Assembly (NCBI GenBank): GCA_002346745.1
Contig: DEAL01000020.1
Coordinates: 5,262-48,151, forward strand
Reading direction: 5' to 3'
Source: Candidatus Neomicrothrix sp. UBA2983
GTDB taxonomy: Bacteria; Actinomycetota; Acidimicrobiia; Acidimicrobiales; MedAcidi-G1
Length of the DNA stretch: 42,890 bases
Shown: piece by piece, positions 25,151 to 32,509 of the stretch
Position numbering within the stretch: the stretch's first letter is position 1
How the letters are laid out: each line of letters starts with the position of its first letter
Notes under the pieces: model-generated
What the model was told of the DNA's origin: nothing
Database searches by the model: none
What the model saw: the letters and a program-made list of their open reading frames with translations, nothing else
Position numbers and translations under genes: made by a program

Positions 25151-25450
25151 TCACGGGCTCGGCGGGATCGGGTGGCGCTCCCGTGCGGCCTGCTGGAGCT
25201 GGTTGGTGCGCCACTCGGCCATCGCCCGGAGTGTGAGGGTGGCAACGATGCCGACGCCGACGGCGCCGCCCACGGCCCCGGCGACGCCGATCGAGGCGGC
25301 CAGCACCTCGCAGTCGTCGCGGCACTGGAGGTCGGTGACGGCGTACCCGACGAGGCCGCCGCAGGCGCCGGCGACCAGCACGGCGAGGAATGCCAAGATC
25401 CGCGCCCCCACCGGGGGCGCGGCCGAGGCGGGGGCGGCGGGAACGTCCAC
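25151..25450 (-). CDS. small two-helix membrane protein of unknown function
   Basis: 99 residues, not recognised. Two hydrophobic segments (~16-39 and ~50-73) flank a short loop with two cysteines in LQCRDDCEVL (Cys43 and Cys47), plausibly an extracytoplasmic disulfide. The C-terminal ~25 residues are charged (AEWRTNQLQQAARERH). The GTG start at 25450 is supported by a TAGCCT box 7 nt upstream; longer open frames beyond it have the look of non-coding sequence. Divergent from the NUDIX gene. Confidence 0.65.
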   Translation of the reverse strand: MDVPAAPASAAPPVGARILAFLAVLVAGACGGLVGYAVTDLQCRDDCEVLAASIGVAGAVGGAVGVGIVATLTLRAMAEWRTNQLQQAARERHPIPPSP

Positions 25451-25457
25451 GAGGCCG

Positions 25458-25463
25458 AGGCTA
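25458..25463 (-). promoter_or_regulatory. -10 box of a leaderless promoter for the small membrane protein
   Basis: TAGCCT on the minus strand followed by 7 nt and GTG at 25450. This spacing decides the start. Confidence 0.55.
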
Positions 25464-25590
25464 CCGGCGACGTGTCCGCGCTCGCCGGCGACCCGTGTCG
25501 AGGCCCACGAGACGTCGGGGTTGTCCGGGTCGGGGGCCGACGTCCGGAGCCGGGGCCACAGGACGGTTCGGCAGGTGCGAGACTGCCGGG

Positions 25591-26073
25591 ATGCGTGCCT
25601 GGACCGTCGCCGGCGCTCTCGTGGAGCGCGACGATCGGCTGCTGCTGGTGGCGAACCGCAGGCGGGACGGTCGTGTCGAGTGGACGCCACCCGGCGGCGT
25701 GGTGGATCCCGGTGAGACGCGCCTCGAGGCGCTGACACGCGAGGTGCTCGAGGAGACGGGCCTGCGTGTGGCGGCCTGGTCGGAGCGGGTCTACCGGGTG
25801 TCCGTCGACTTTCCCGACCGCGAGATGCGTCTCGGCGTCGAGGTGTTCCGGGCGGAGTCCTGGTCTGGCGATCTCTGGTTCGACGATCCGGACGGGATCG
25901 TGGAGGACGGTCGCTTCGTCGACGCCTCGGAGGCCCCGAGCCTGCTCGGGACCGCGCCCGCATGGGTGCGGGTGCCGGTCGGCGACTGGTTGCACGGCAC
26001 CGGGGTCGACGACCACTACGACTTCCTGGCCATGGGCATTCGCCCCGGGGAGCTCGTCGTCGAACGACGGTGA
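25591..26073 (+). CDS. NUDIX hydrolase
   Basis: 160 residues. The NUDIX box is complete, from GGVVDPGETRLEALTREV through LEETGL (G-x5-E-x7-REVxEExGL), about residues 35-57. It hydrolyses a nucleoside diphosphate linked to another group, often to clear damaged nucleotides or to recycle cofactors; the substrate is not evident. The gene overlaps dinB (gtga at 26070-26073), a pairing that would join pool cleaning to lesion-tolerant synthesis, though this is only suggestive. No SOS box is seen upstream. Confidence 0.92.
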   Translation: MRAWTVAGALVERDDRLLLVANRRRDGRVEWTPPGGVVDPGETRLEALTREVLEETGLRVAAWSERVYRVSVDFPDREMRLGVEVFRAESWSGDLWFDDPDGIVEDGRFVDASEAPSLLGTAPAWVRVPVGDWLHGTGVDDHYDFLAMGIRPGELVVERR

Positions 26074-27347
26074 CCGAGAGCGGAGCGGAGCACGGCGAGG
26101 TCGGACGCCGGGCCGCCACGATCCTCCACGTCGACATGGACGCCTTCTTCGCGTCGGTCGAGCAGGTCCGGCACCCTGAACTCCGGGGGCGACCGGTACT
26201 GGTCGGCGGGTCCGGCGAAAGGGGAGTCGTCGCCGCCGCCTCGTACGAGGCCAGGGTCTACGGCGTCCACTCGGCGATGCCCTCGGTCGTCGCCCGGCGG
26301 CTCTGCCCGGACGCCGTGTTCCTGCCAGGTGACCACGCCCACTACGCGGCGGTGAGCCGGCGGGTGATGGCGATCTTCGGCCGCTTCACCCCGCTGGTCG
26401 AGCCGCTGTCGCTGGACGAGGCATTCCTGGACGTGGGTGGTTCGGTTGCCCTTCTGGGGTCACCCGAGGCGCAGGCGTCGGAGATTCGACGGATCGTCCT
26501 CGCGGAGGAGTCCCTCCACTGCAGCGTGGGAGTCGCCCCGAACAAGTTCCTCGCCAAGTTGGCCAGCCAGCAGGCCAAGCCCCGGGTGGGGGAGCGGCGC
26601 ACCGAGGCGGGGGCCGGCGTGCTGGTAATCGACGCTGAGGGGGTCGAGGGGTTCCTCCGTCCGCTTCCCGTCTCGGCGGTCTGGGGGGTCGGGCCGCGCA
26701 CGGCCGAGCGCCTGGAGCGGCTGGGCATCCTCACCGTCGGCAAGTTGGCCGAGGTCCCCGAGCCGACCCTGCTGGACCTCTTCGGTGAGGCGGCCGGCCG
26801 CCACCTCTGGCGGCTCTCCCGGGGGATCGACGACCGGGCGGTCGACCCCGACCAGGCGGCCAAGTCGGTGAGCCACGAGGAGACGTTCGCCGAGGACCGG
26901 ACCACCCACGCCGAGCTGGAGCGTGCGCTGCTTCGGCAGGCCGACGGCGTGGCCGGTCGCCTGCGGTCGGCAGGGATCGCCGGCCGGACCGTGACGCTGA
27001 AGGTGCGATTCGCCGACTTCAACACCGTGACCCGGTCCCAGACGCGTGGGGATCCGGTGGACACGGCCGCCGAGATCGCCGAGGTGGCCGGTGAACTGCT
27101 GGCCGAGCTCGACCCCTCGCCGGGGGTTCGACTCCTCGGGGTGGGCGTCAGTGGCCTCCAGGACGCCACCGTGCGCCAGTTGCGCTTCGAGGACCTGGGC
27201 GGCGGCACCCGACGGGATGCCGAGCGCATGGTCGACCAGATCCGGGAACGCTTCGGTCGGGATGCCATCGCCCCGGGCGGCACCTCGCCGGCCCCGGGGG
27301 AACGCCCCTGGGGCCCCGACGAGGCACCTGGGGAGCAAGGGCGCTGA
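26070..27347 (+). CDS. dinB: DNA polymerase IV (Y family)
   Basis: 425 residues. Catalytic carboxylates are in LHVDMDAFFASVEQ (N terminus) and LSLDEAFLDVGG, with the fingers segment VAAASYEARVYGVHSAMP, the helix-hairpin-helix VWGVGPRTAERLERLGI, and the little-finger domain after ~260. It copies damaged DNA at low fidelity. The last ~30 residues (PGGTSPAPGERPWGPDE...) are disordered and lack an obvious beta-clamp-binding motif. The GTG at 26070 overlaps the NUDIX stop; the N-terminal ~20 residues before the catalytic core are not conserved, so a later start is possible. Confidence 0.95.
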   Translation: MTESGAEHGEVGRRAATILHVDMDAFFASVEQVRHPELRGRPVLVGGSGERGVVAAASYEARVYGVHSAMPSVVARRLCPDAVFLPGDHAHYAAVSRRVMAIFGRFTPLVEPLSLDEAFLDVGGSVALLGSPEAQASEIRRIVLAEESLHCSVGVAPNKFLAKLASQQAKPRVGERRTEAGAGVLVIDAEGVEGFLRPLPVSAVWGVGPRTAERLERLGILTVGKLAEVPEPTLLDLFGEAAGRHLWRLSRGIDDRAVDPDQAAKSVSHEETFAEDRTTHAELERALLRQADGVAGRLRSAGIAGRTVTLKVRFADFNTVTRSQTRGDPVDTAAEIAEVAGELLAELDPSPGVRLLGVGVSGLQDATVRQLRFEDLGGGTRRDAERMVDQIRERFGRDAIAPGGTSPAPGERPWGPDEAPGEQGR

Positions 27348-27449
27348 CCCCGGTCTCGACGGGCTGGATACATGTGGCAAACCGTGCGCGTTGTGGTCGC
27401 GCGCGCCCTGTGCGATGCTGGACGCACCGACGACGAGGCGGAGGGCCGC

Positions 27450-27836
27450 GTGCCACTTTCCGACGACGAGGAACGGATCCTCAGCGAGATCGAGCAGCAG
27501 CTCCACGACACCGACCCGAGGCTGGCCCGGGAGGTGGCCGAGACCACCGTCTACACGGATGCGCTGCACCGCCTGAAGTGGGCGATCTTCGGCTTCGTGG
27601 GTGGTGTGGCGCTGATGATCCTCACGCTCTCCACCTCCTACCTGCTGGCCTTCGTCGGGTTCCTCGTCATGCTCTCCGCCGCCCTGGTGCTCGAACGCAG
27701 CCTTCGACACCTGGGGCGAACCGGCCTCGAGCAGGGTCGCCGCTCCCGTCGGGCGGCGTCGCTCCGGGAGGCGATCGGGGGCACCCGCCAACGCATGCGC
27801 GACCGCTTCGAGCGCGGCGAACCCGGCCGTACCTGA
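27450..27836 (+). CDS. DUF3040 membrane protein
   Basis: 128 residues. The start VPLSDDEERILSEIEQQLHDTDPRL is the hallmark of DUF3040, an actinobacterial family of small membrane proteins. Two hydrophobic helices follow (~47-68 and ~70-88), then a basic C-terminal tail. The GTG at 27450 is preceded by ggaggg at 27440-27445, so it is preferred to the longer upstream frame. A DUF3040 gene also lies close to mraZ in mycobacteria (Rv2169c), as here. Function unknown; the conserved position near the division cluster hints at an envelope role. Confidence 0.88.
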   Translation: MPLSDDEERILSEIEQQLHDTDPRLAREVAETTVYTDALHRLKWAIFGFVGGVALMILTLSTSYLLAFVGFLVMLSAALVLERSLRHLGRTGLEQGRRSRRAASLREAIGGTRQRMRDRFERGEPGRT

Positions 27837-27860
27837 CCCGGCGTCCCCGACAGCGCTCCG

Positions 27861-28787
27861 GTGCAGGTCGCCAACGAGGTCGATGACTTGGACGCGCCGA
27901 CCCCGGCGCCGCCGCACGTGCTCGCTATCGACATCGGCGGTACCAAGGTGGCGGCCGGCGTGGTGGAGCACGACGGCCGAATCGTCGCCGAGGGCCGCAT
28001 TCCCACCCGTGGTTGCGACGACGGTGAAGGACTGTTCGCCGACCTGGTCGACCTCGGGGCTAGCGTGCTGGCCGCAGCCGCGCAACCCGTCGCCGCCATC
28101 GGCGTTGGTTGTGGCGGGCCGATGAGTGCCGGCGGCGCCGAGGTCTCGCCGCTGCACATCCCGGCCTGGCGGTCCTTTCCGCTCCGTGACCGACTGGCCG
28201 CCCACTTGGACCTCCCGGCGTTCGTCGACAACGATGCCAAGGCCCTGGCGCTCGGCGAGGGCTGGCGTGGGGCGGCCGCAGGCGAGCGCAACTACCTCGC
28301 CATGGTCGTCTCCACGGGCATCGGTGCCGGGATCGTGCTGGACGGGCGCCTTCTCGATGGGGAGGCCGGCAACGCCGGCCACCTCGGTCACGTCGTGGTC
28401 GCACCCGACGGGCCCGTCTGTGCCTGCGGTGCCGTCGGCTGCCTCGAGGCCGTCGCCTCCGGGAGGGCGCTCGCCGCCGAGTTGGGTGGTCCCCCCGAGG
28501 AGGCGCCCCCGGAGGTCCGCCTGCGCACCGGGCGCCACGTCGGTCGGGGGGTGGCGGTGGCGGTCAACCTGCTCGACCTGCGCCTGGCGGTCGTGGCCGG
28601 ATCGGTCGCATTGGGCTTCGGCGAACCGTTCTTCACGGCGGCCAACGATGCGCTGGCCGCGGGATGCGGCCTCGCCTTCACGCAGGGAGCGCGCATCGTG
28701 CCCGCCGGCCTCGGTGCGGACGGGCCGCTGGTCGGCGCCGCCGCCGTCGGCTTTCGCGGCCTCGGCGCTCCGGGGCGGGCTGCATGA
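27861..28787 (+). CDS. ROK-family sugar kinase (glucokinase-like)
   Basis: 308 residues. The N-terminal ATP phosphate-binding motif AIDIGGTKVAAGVV is at ~22-35. The catalytic Asp is in FVDNDAKALALGE. The ROK zinc/sugar motif is complete: the NAGHLGHVVV histidine and the Cys residues in CACGAVGCLEAVASG. There is no N-terminal DNA-binding domain, so this is a kinase, not a repressor. Glucose or N-acetylmannosamine/N-acetylglucosamine are possible substrates; the position near wall-synthesis genes does not decide. The GTG start gives a ~19-residue non-conserved leader. It lies 24 bp after the DUF3040 gene. Confidence 0.92.
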   Translation: MQVANEVDDLDAPTPAPPHVLAIDIGGTKVAAGVVEHDGRIVAEGRIPTRGCDDGEGLFADLVDLGASVLAAAAQPVAAIGVGCGGPMSAGGAEVSPLHIPAWRSFPLRDRLAAHLDLPAFVDNDAKALALGEGWRGAAAGERNYLAMVVSTGIGAGIVLDGRLLDGEAGNAGHLGHVVVAPDGPVCACGAVGCLEAVASGRALAAELGGPPEEAPPEVRLRTGRHVGRGVAVAVNLLDLRLAVVAGSVALGFGEPFFTAANDALAAGCGLAFTQGARIVPAGLGADGPLVGAAAVGFRGLGAPGRAA

Positions 28788-29095
28788 GCGCGGCCCTGCT
28801 CCGCCGTCTGATCGTGGCGTTGCTCGTCCGCCCGCACCTGTGGGTCACCGCCCTGCGGCAGGTGCACCGCCTGGCGCCGCGGGGGTGGTGGCGTCGGCCC
28901 CCCTTCCTCCCACTGCCCGACCCCGGCTACCGGGCGTTCCGGCAGGTCACCCAGTACGGCGACGAGTTGCATCCGCCGGTGGTCGAGGACGTGCTGGTCT
29001 GGCTGGAGTGGTGCCGTGCGCTGCCCGGGGCGGTGGACGCGGGGGAGGCGCCCGGGTGGAGCGGTGCTGATGGCCAGACGGGGGCCGGGAACTAG
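28784..29095 (+). CDS. conserved hypothetical protein
   Basis: 103 residues; not recognised as a characterised family. It is rich in Arg/Trp/Pro, with a central motif FLPLPDPGYRAFRQVTQYGDE and a later LVWLEWCRALPG, the style of a conserved actinobacterial protein. The first ~20 residues are mildly hydrophobic and basic (LLRRLIVALLVR), possibly membrane-associating. The ATG overlaps the ROK kinase stop (atga, 28784-28787), and its own stop is part of the -10 box of the HNH gene. Confidence 0.75.
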   Translation: MSAALLRRLIVALLVRPHLWVTALRQVHRLAPRGWWRRPPFLPLPDPGYRAFRQVTQYGDELHPPVVEDVLVWLEWCRALPGAVDAGEAPGWSGADGQTGAGN

Positions 29096-29098
29096 GGT
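29093..29098 (+). promoter_or_regulatory. -10 box of a leaderless promoter for the HNH gene
   Basis: TAGGGT followed by 6 nt and the ATG at 29105. The first three bases are the stop codon of the preceding gene. Confidence 0.55.
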
Positions 29099-29104
29099 CG
29101 GGGC

Positions 29105-29614
29105 ATGGGCAACGCCCTGGTCCTGAACGCCACCTACGAACCGCTCTCGATCGTCTCCGTCCGGCGGGCGGTCGTCCTCGTGCTGGATGAGCGCGCCGAA
29201 CTGGTCCATGGCACGGGACGGGTCCTGCACTCGGAGTTCCTCGAGGTGGACGAGCCCTCGGTGGTGCGGCTCTCCCGCTACGTGCACGTGCCGCGGCTCC
29301 GGCGCCGGGGTTTCAGCCGTCGGGCGGTCTTGCACCGGGACGATCACCGCTGCCAGTACTGCGGCTCCCGGGCCGAGAGCGTCGACCATGTGGTGCCGCG
29401 TAGCCGAGGCGGCACCCACGACTGGGAGAACGTGGTGGCGGCCTGCCGCCGTTGCAACACCCGAAAGAGCGACTCCTCACCCGAGGAGGTCGGCCTGCGA
29501 CTCCACCAACAGCCGAGGGTTCCGCGCCTCTCTACGTGGTTCGCCGTCATGGCCGGCAGCGTGCCGCAGGCCTGGGAGCCCTACCTGGACCTGGTGGCCA
29601 CCCGGACGGCGTGA
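29105..29614 (+). CDS. HNH endonuclease family protein
   Basis: 169 residues. The HNH core spans ~77-121: CQYCGSRAESVDHVVPRS, then the Asn/His region RGGTHDWENVVAACRRCN, with two CxxC zinc pairs. An N-terminal extension (ALVLNATYEPLSIVSVRRAVV) marks the widely conserved chromosomal subgroup found in actinobacteria and cyanobacteria, which is not part of mobile introns. The biological role is unclear, perhaps DNA processing or repair. It overlaps the lipoate-ligase family gene by 4 bp (gtga). Confidence 0.9.
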   Translation: MGNALVLNATYEPLSIVSVRRAVVLVLDERAELVHGTGRVLHSEFLEVDEPSVVRLSRYVHVPRLRRRGFSRRAVLHRDDHRCQYCGSRAESVDHVVPRSRGGTHDWENVVAACRRCNTRKSDSSPEEVGLRLHQQPRVPRLSTWFAVMAGSVPQAWEPYLDLVATRTA

Positions 29615-30282
29615 CCGGCTGGCTCCTCGAGCGACCGGTCGGGACGGTCGCCGAGCGTCATCTCGCCGAGGTGGACATCGCGGGTCGCCGCGTGCACGTC
29701 CACGAGGTCGACCGTCCGACCCTCGTGGTCGGGAGCGGCCAGCGTCGGGTTCCCGACCCACAGGTGCTGGCGGCAGCGGGGGTCGGCCTGGTCCGTCGTC
29801 GGTCGGGCGGGGGCGGGGTGCTGCTCCGGCCGGGGGAGGTCCTCTGGGTGGACGTCCTGCTCCCGCGCGGCGACGACCTCTGGGAGGACGATGTCGGACG
29901 CTCGGCCTGGTGGCTGGGGGAGGCGTGGGTCGGTGCACTGACGGTCCGGGGGGTGGAGGCGAACGTCCATCGGGGGCCATTGGTCGCCACCGAGTGGTCG
30001 GCTGCGGCCTGCTTCGCCGGCACCGGACCGGGGGAGGTGCAGGTCGGGGGTCGCAAGTTGGTCGGGATCAGCCAGCGGCGCACCCGGGCGGGGGCTCGGT
30101 TCCAATGTGCGGTGCCACTGTCCTGGGCGCCGGCGCCGCTGGTCGAACTGCTGGGCCTCGAGCCCCGGGAGCGGGCGCTGGAGGACCTCACGGCCGCCGC
30201 CGTCGGCCTGTGTGAACTCGACGCCGAACCCGACGCCCCTGAGGCACTCCTGGCCGCCCTGCTCGACGCGCTGCCGGCCTGA
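29611..30282 (+). CDS. lipoate-protein ligase A family protein
   Basis: 223 residues of the biotin/lipoate protein ligase fold. The ligand-binding glycine-rich segment is VRRRSGGGGVLLRPGEVLWV, and the conserved lysine is in VGGRKLVGISQRR. It would attach lipoate or octanoate to lysines such as Lys43 of the E2 subunit encoded at 4955-6208. It lacks the C-terminal accessory domain of E. coli LplA, so it may need a partner or act as an octanoyl transferase (LipM/LipL style). GTG start overlapping the HNH stop. It is the last gene before the division-cluster promoter. Confidence 0.85.
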   Translation: MTGWLLERPVGTVAERHLAEVDIAGRRVHVHEVDRPTLVVGSGQRRVPDPQVLAAAGVGLVRRRSGGGGVLLRPGEVLWVDVLLPRGDDLWEDDVGRSAWWLGEAWVGALTVRGVEANVHRGPLVATEWSAAACFAGTGPGEVQVGGRKLVGISQRRTRAGARFQCAVPLSWAPAPLVELLGLEPRERALEDLTAAAVGLCELDAEPDAPEALLAALLDALPA

Positions 30283-30338
30283 GCCGCGGCCTGACTGACG
30301 AATGTGCTGATCCTTCGCGCCCGATAGTGGCCCAAGAC

Positions 30339-30367
30339 TTGCGGTTTGGGAGAAAACTGCCTACTCT
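30339..30367 (+). promoter_or_regulatory. sigma70-type promoter of the division and cell-wall cluster
   Basis: TTGCGG (30339-30344), a 17-nt spacer and TACTCT (30362-30367), close to consensus in both hexamers and spacing. The transcript would have a leader of ~90 nt to mraZ. It is the best promoter in the window. Confidence 0.75.
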
Positions 30368-30382
30368 TGGGGAGTAATGGGG
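30368..30382 (+). promoter_or_regulatory. MraZ-binding direct repeats
   Basis: TGGGG-AGTAA-TGGGG: two TGGGN boxes separated by 5 nt, exactly the repeat and spacing bound by E. coli MraZ upstream of its own gene. A degenerate third unit (aggag at 30388) continues the 10-bp phase and a further TGGGA lies at 30347 in the promoter spacer. The array begins on the base after the -10 box, so MraZ would cover the start point. Confidence 0.75.
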
Positions 30383-30463
30383 TGAAAAGGAGGACTTCGG
30401 TCCACCTGGCCACCTGATGGGACGACCAACCGCGGGGAACGCAGGAAAGGGGGGATCGGGGAG

Positions 30464-30889
30464 ATGGCCTTCGTCGGCACCTACGAGCACAGCCTCGACG
30501 GCGCCGGGCGCCTCGTCCTGCCGTCCCGTCTGCGCTCCCATTTCGAGGATTGGGCCTACCTGTCGCCGGACGCCGGCTGCATGGCCATCCGCACCCCCGA
30601 GCATTTCGACGCCATGGTCGCCCGGGTCCAGGAGAAGGTGCGGGCCGGCGAGCATGGTCACGACGTCCTGCGTGGACTGGCCGCCGACTCCAGCAAGGTT
30701 CGCCTCGACAGCCAGGGGCGCCTGCTCCTCCCGGACAAGCTCCGTGCGCTGGCCGGACTCGAGCGTGAGGTCGTGCTCTGTGGCGCCATCGACTGGATCG
30801 AGGTGTGGCCGGCGTCGGCCTGGCCTGCCCTGGCGGCCACCCGTAGCGAGGCGGTGGCAGACGCCTTCGCCCAGGGCATCGGCGTGTAG
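30464..30889 (+). CDS. mraZ: transcriptional regulator MraZ
   Basis: 141 residues with two SpoVT-AbrB-like halves, the first at VGTYEHSLDGAGRLVLPSRL and the second at VRLDSQGRLLLPDKLRALAG. MraZ forms a ring and represses the dcw promoter by binding TGGGN repeats, which are visible just downstream of the -10 box. The ATG at 30464 is preceded by a purine-rich aggaaagggggg about 9 nt upstream. It is the first gene of the cluster, followed by a 223-bp gap holding a structured RNA. Confidence 0.95.
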   Translation: MAFVGTYEHSLDGAGRLVLPSRLRSHFEDWAYLSPDAGCMAIRTPEHFDAMVARVQEKVRAGEHGHDVLRGLAADSSKVRLDSQGRLLLPDKLRALAGLEREVVLCGAIDWIEVWPASAWPALAATRSEAVADAFAQGIGV

Positions 30890-30952
30890 GGCGAGGAACG
30901 AGGAGGTGGCACGGCACGACCTGACCACGACGATGCGGGACGGCGGCGGTCG

Positions 30953-31076
30953 CCGTCCCTCGACAGTCCCCCGATCGGCAGGATGGGAGGTCCCTACTCC
31001 GCCCGCTTGCCATCCAGCCCGTCCGGGAGAGAAACCCCGGCGAGCGCCCGCTGGTCGGGGGACTGTCGAGGGACGG
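30953..31076 (+). ncRNA. large structured element between mraZ and rsmH, likely the mraW RNA motif
   Basis: A perfect 22-bp inverted repeat (30953-30974 with 31055-31076) encloses 80 nt that can form further helices: 30977-30986 with 31010-31019 (one mismatch), 31023-31027 with 31036-31040, and a short 31043-31045 with 31050-31052. The result is a long closing stem and a multi-branched head. It has no coding potential and ends 36 nt before the rsmH start. A conserved 'mraW RNA' motif has been described in the leaders of rsmH (mraW) operons of actinobacteria; position and structure fit, but I cannot test the consensus. A cis-regulatory role on wall-synthesis genes is likely. Confidence 0.65.
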
Positions 31077-31112
31077 ACCTGCCGCCCGCGGATCGTCGGT
31101 GCCGGACCGGAC

Positions 31113-32105
31113 ATGGACAACCCCACCCCGCCCCCCGCCCCGTCGACCGGCCCGCCCGGCGACGACTTCCACCACCTCCCGGTGATGTGCGACGAGGTGT
31201 TGGACGCCCTGGCAGAAGCCCCCGCAGGCCTCCTGCTGGACGCCACCCTCGGCGGTGCCGGACACGCCGCCGAACTTCTGGCCGCCCGACCCGACTGCAG
31301 GCTCCTCGGGATCGACCGTGACGCCGACGCCCTCGAGGCCGCCGAACGCCGCCTCGCCGAGCACGGCGACCGGGTGCAGCTGGTGCACGCCGCCTTCGGC
31401 GACCTCGCCTCCGTCCTCGACGAGCACCTGGGCGACGGGATGCTGACCGGCTTTCTGTTCGACCTCGGCGTTTCCTCGCCGCAGCTCGACCGGCCCGACC
31501 GCGGCTTCAGCTATCGCGACCCCGGCCCCCTCGACATGCGCATGGACCGACGCCAGTCGTTGACCGCGGCCGACGTCGTCAATGGCTACGCCGAGTCCGA
31601 CCTGGCCACCGTGTTGCGGACGCACGGCGACGAGCAGCACGCCCGACGCATCGTCGCCGCCGTGGTCGCCGCCCGGCCGGTCACCGACACGCAGCAACTG
31701 GCCGACCTGGTCCGGGACGCCATCCCCGCCCCCGCCAGGCGACGCGGCGGCCACCCCGCCAAGCGCACCTTCCAGGCCCTCCGCATCGAGGTGAACGGCG
31801 AACTGGCCCAACTGCCCGGCGCCCTCGACGCGGCCATCGAGCGCCTCCTGCCCGGCGGTCGGGGAGCGGTGCTGGCCTACCACTCCGGCGAGGACCGCAT
31901 CGTGAAGGCACGCTTCGACTTGGCGGCTTCCGGCGGCTGCACCTGCCCGCCGCGGCTGCCCTGCGGTTGTGGAGCGGTCGCCATCGCCCGCACGCCCCGA
32001 CGCGGTGCGCTCCTGCCCGACGAGGAGGAACTGGCGAGCAACCCTCGTGCCGCCAGCGCCCGGCTCCGCGTTCTGCACCGGATCGAACCCGAGGCGCGCC
32101 GATGA
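31113..32105 (+). CDS. rsmH: 16S rRNA (cytosine-1402 N4)-methyltransferase
   Basis: 330 residues. It methylates C1402 in the decoding centre of 16S rRNA with S-adenosylmethionine. Motifs are HHLPVMCDEVLDAL at the start, the SAM-binding LLDATLGGAGHAAELL, LFDLGVSSPQLDRPDRGFSY, and RRGGHPAKRTFQALRIEVN. The closing segment carries several Cys (GGCTCPPRLPCGCG). Start at ATG 31113; there is no clear ribosome-binding site, and the large RNA structure lies just upstream. The gene overlaps ftsL by 4 bp (atga). Confidence 0.96.
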   Translation: MDNPTPPPAPSTGPPGDDFHHLPVMCDEVLDALAEAPAGLLLDATLGGAGHAAELLAARPDCRLLGIDRDADALEAAERRLAEHGDRVQLVHAAFGDLASVLDEHLGDGMLTGFLFDLGVSSPQLDRPDRGFSYRDPGPLDMRMDRRQSLTAADVVNGYAESDLATVLRTHGDEQHARRIVAAVVAARPVTDTQQLADLVRDAIPAPARRRGGHPAKRTFQALRIEVNGELAQLPGALDAAIERLLPGGRGAVLAYHSGEDRIVKARFDLAASGGCTCPPRLPCGCGAVAIARTPRRGALLPDEEELASNPRAASARLRVLHRIEPEARR

Positions 32106-32509
32106 CCGCCGTCCTCCGCCTGCCCCGGCCCCTTCGCCGTGCGACCGTCACCCTTCCGGCCGAGGCCACCGGGAGCCGCCCCATCGTCGCCCCCATTGCC
32201 GTCGCCACGGTGCTCGGCGTCTTCGCCGCCTTCCTGGCACTGGCGGGCTTCCACAGCGTCCTCGTCGCCGGCCAGTTCGAGGTCGACAACCTGCAGCGGC
32301 GACTCGACAATGGCCGGGAGGCCGCCCAGGTGCTCCGGATGGAGGTCGCCCGCCTCGAGAGCCCGGAGCGGATCCTCGAGGTCGCCCAGGGACGCCTCGG
32401 GATGCTTCCGCCGCCGCAGCGCGTCTACCTCCAGTCCACCCTTCCCGGTGATCCGGCCGCCCCGATCCCTGCGCCGGTCGGCAACCCCTTCGGGACGCTG
32501 CACCGATGA
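32102..32509 (+). CDS. ftsL: FtsL-like septum protein
   Basis: 135 residues: a ~30-residue cytoplasmic N terminus, one transmembrane helix (~29-52), then a short extracytoplasmic coiled coil (FEVDNLQRRLDNGREAAQVL) and a conserved LESPERILEVAQGRLGM that is typical of FtsL/DivIC proteins. It bridges FtsQ/FtsB to FtsW and FtsI in the divisome. Sequence identity in this family is low, so the call leans on topology and position between rsmH and ftsI. It overlaps both neighbours by 4 bp. Confidence 0.85.
   Translation: MTAVLRLPRPLRRATVTLPAEATGSRPIVAPIAVATVLGVFAAFLALAGFHSVLVAGQFEVDNLQRRLDNGREAAQVLRMEVARLESPERILEVAQGRLGMLPPPQRVYLQSTLPGDPAAPIPAPVGNPFGTLHR

Noticed and set aside
25591..25620. SOS control of the NUDIX-dinB pair
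   Set aside because: No TCGAAC-N4-GTTCGA-like site is present upstream of the NUDIX start; the partial gttcg there has no matching half.
27372..27449. Longer start for the DUF3040 protein
   Set aside because: The extra residues are not DUF3040-like, whereas GTG 27450 gives the hallmark PLSDDE start and has ggaggg upstream.
30953..31076. Inverted repeat as the ends of a small insertion sequence or MITE
   Set aside because: The arms lack flanking target-site duplication, the interior is only 80 nt and itself folds, and the position matches a known kind of rsmH leader element.
29658..32078. An 806-codon open frame on the minus strand across the lipoate ligase, mraZ and rsmH
   Set aside because: It lies antisense to three genes with clear family motifs, and its composition (long Gly/Arg/Pro runs) is that of a GC-rich shadow frame.
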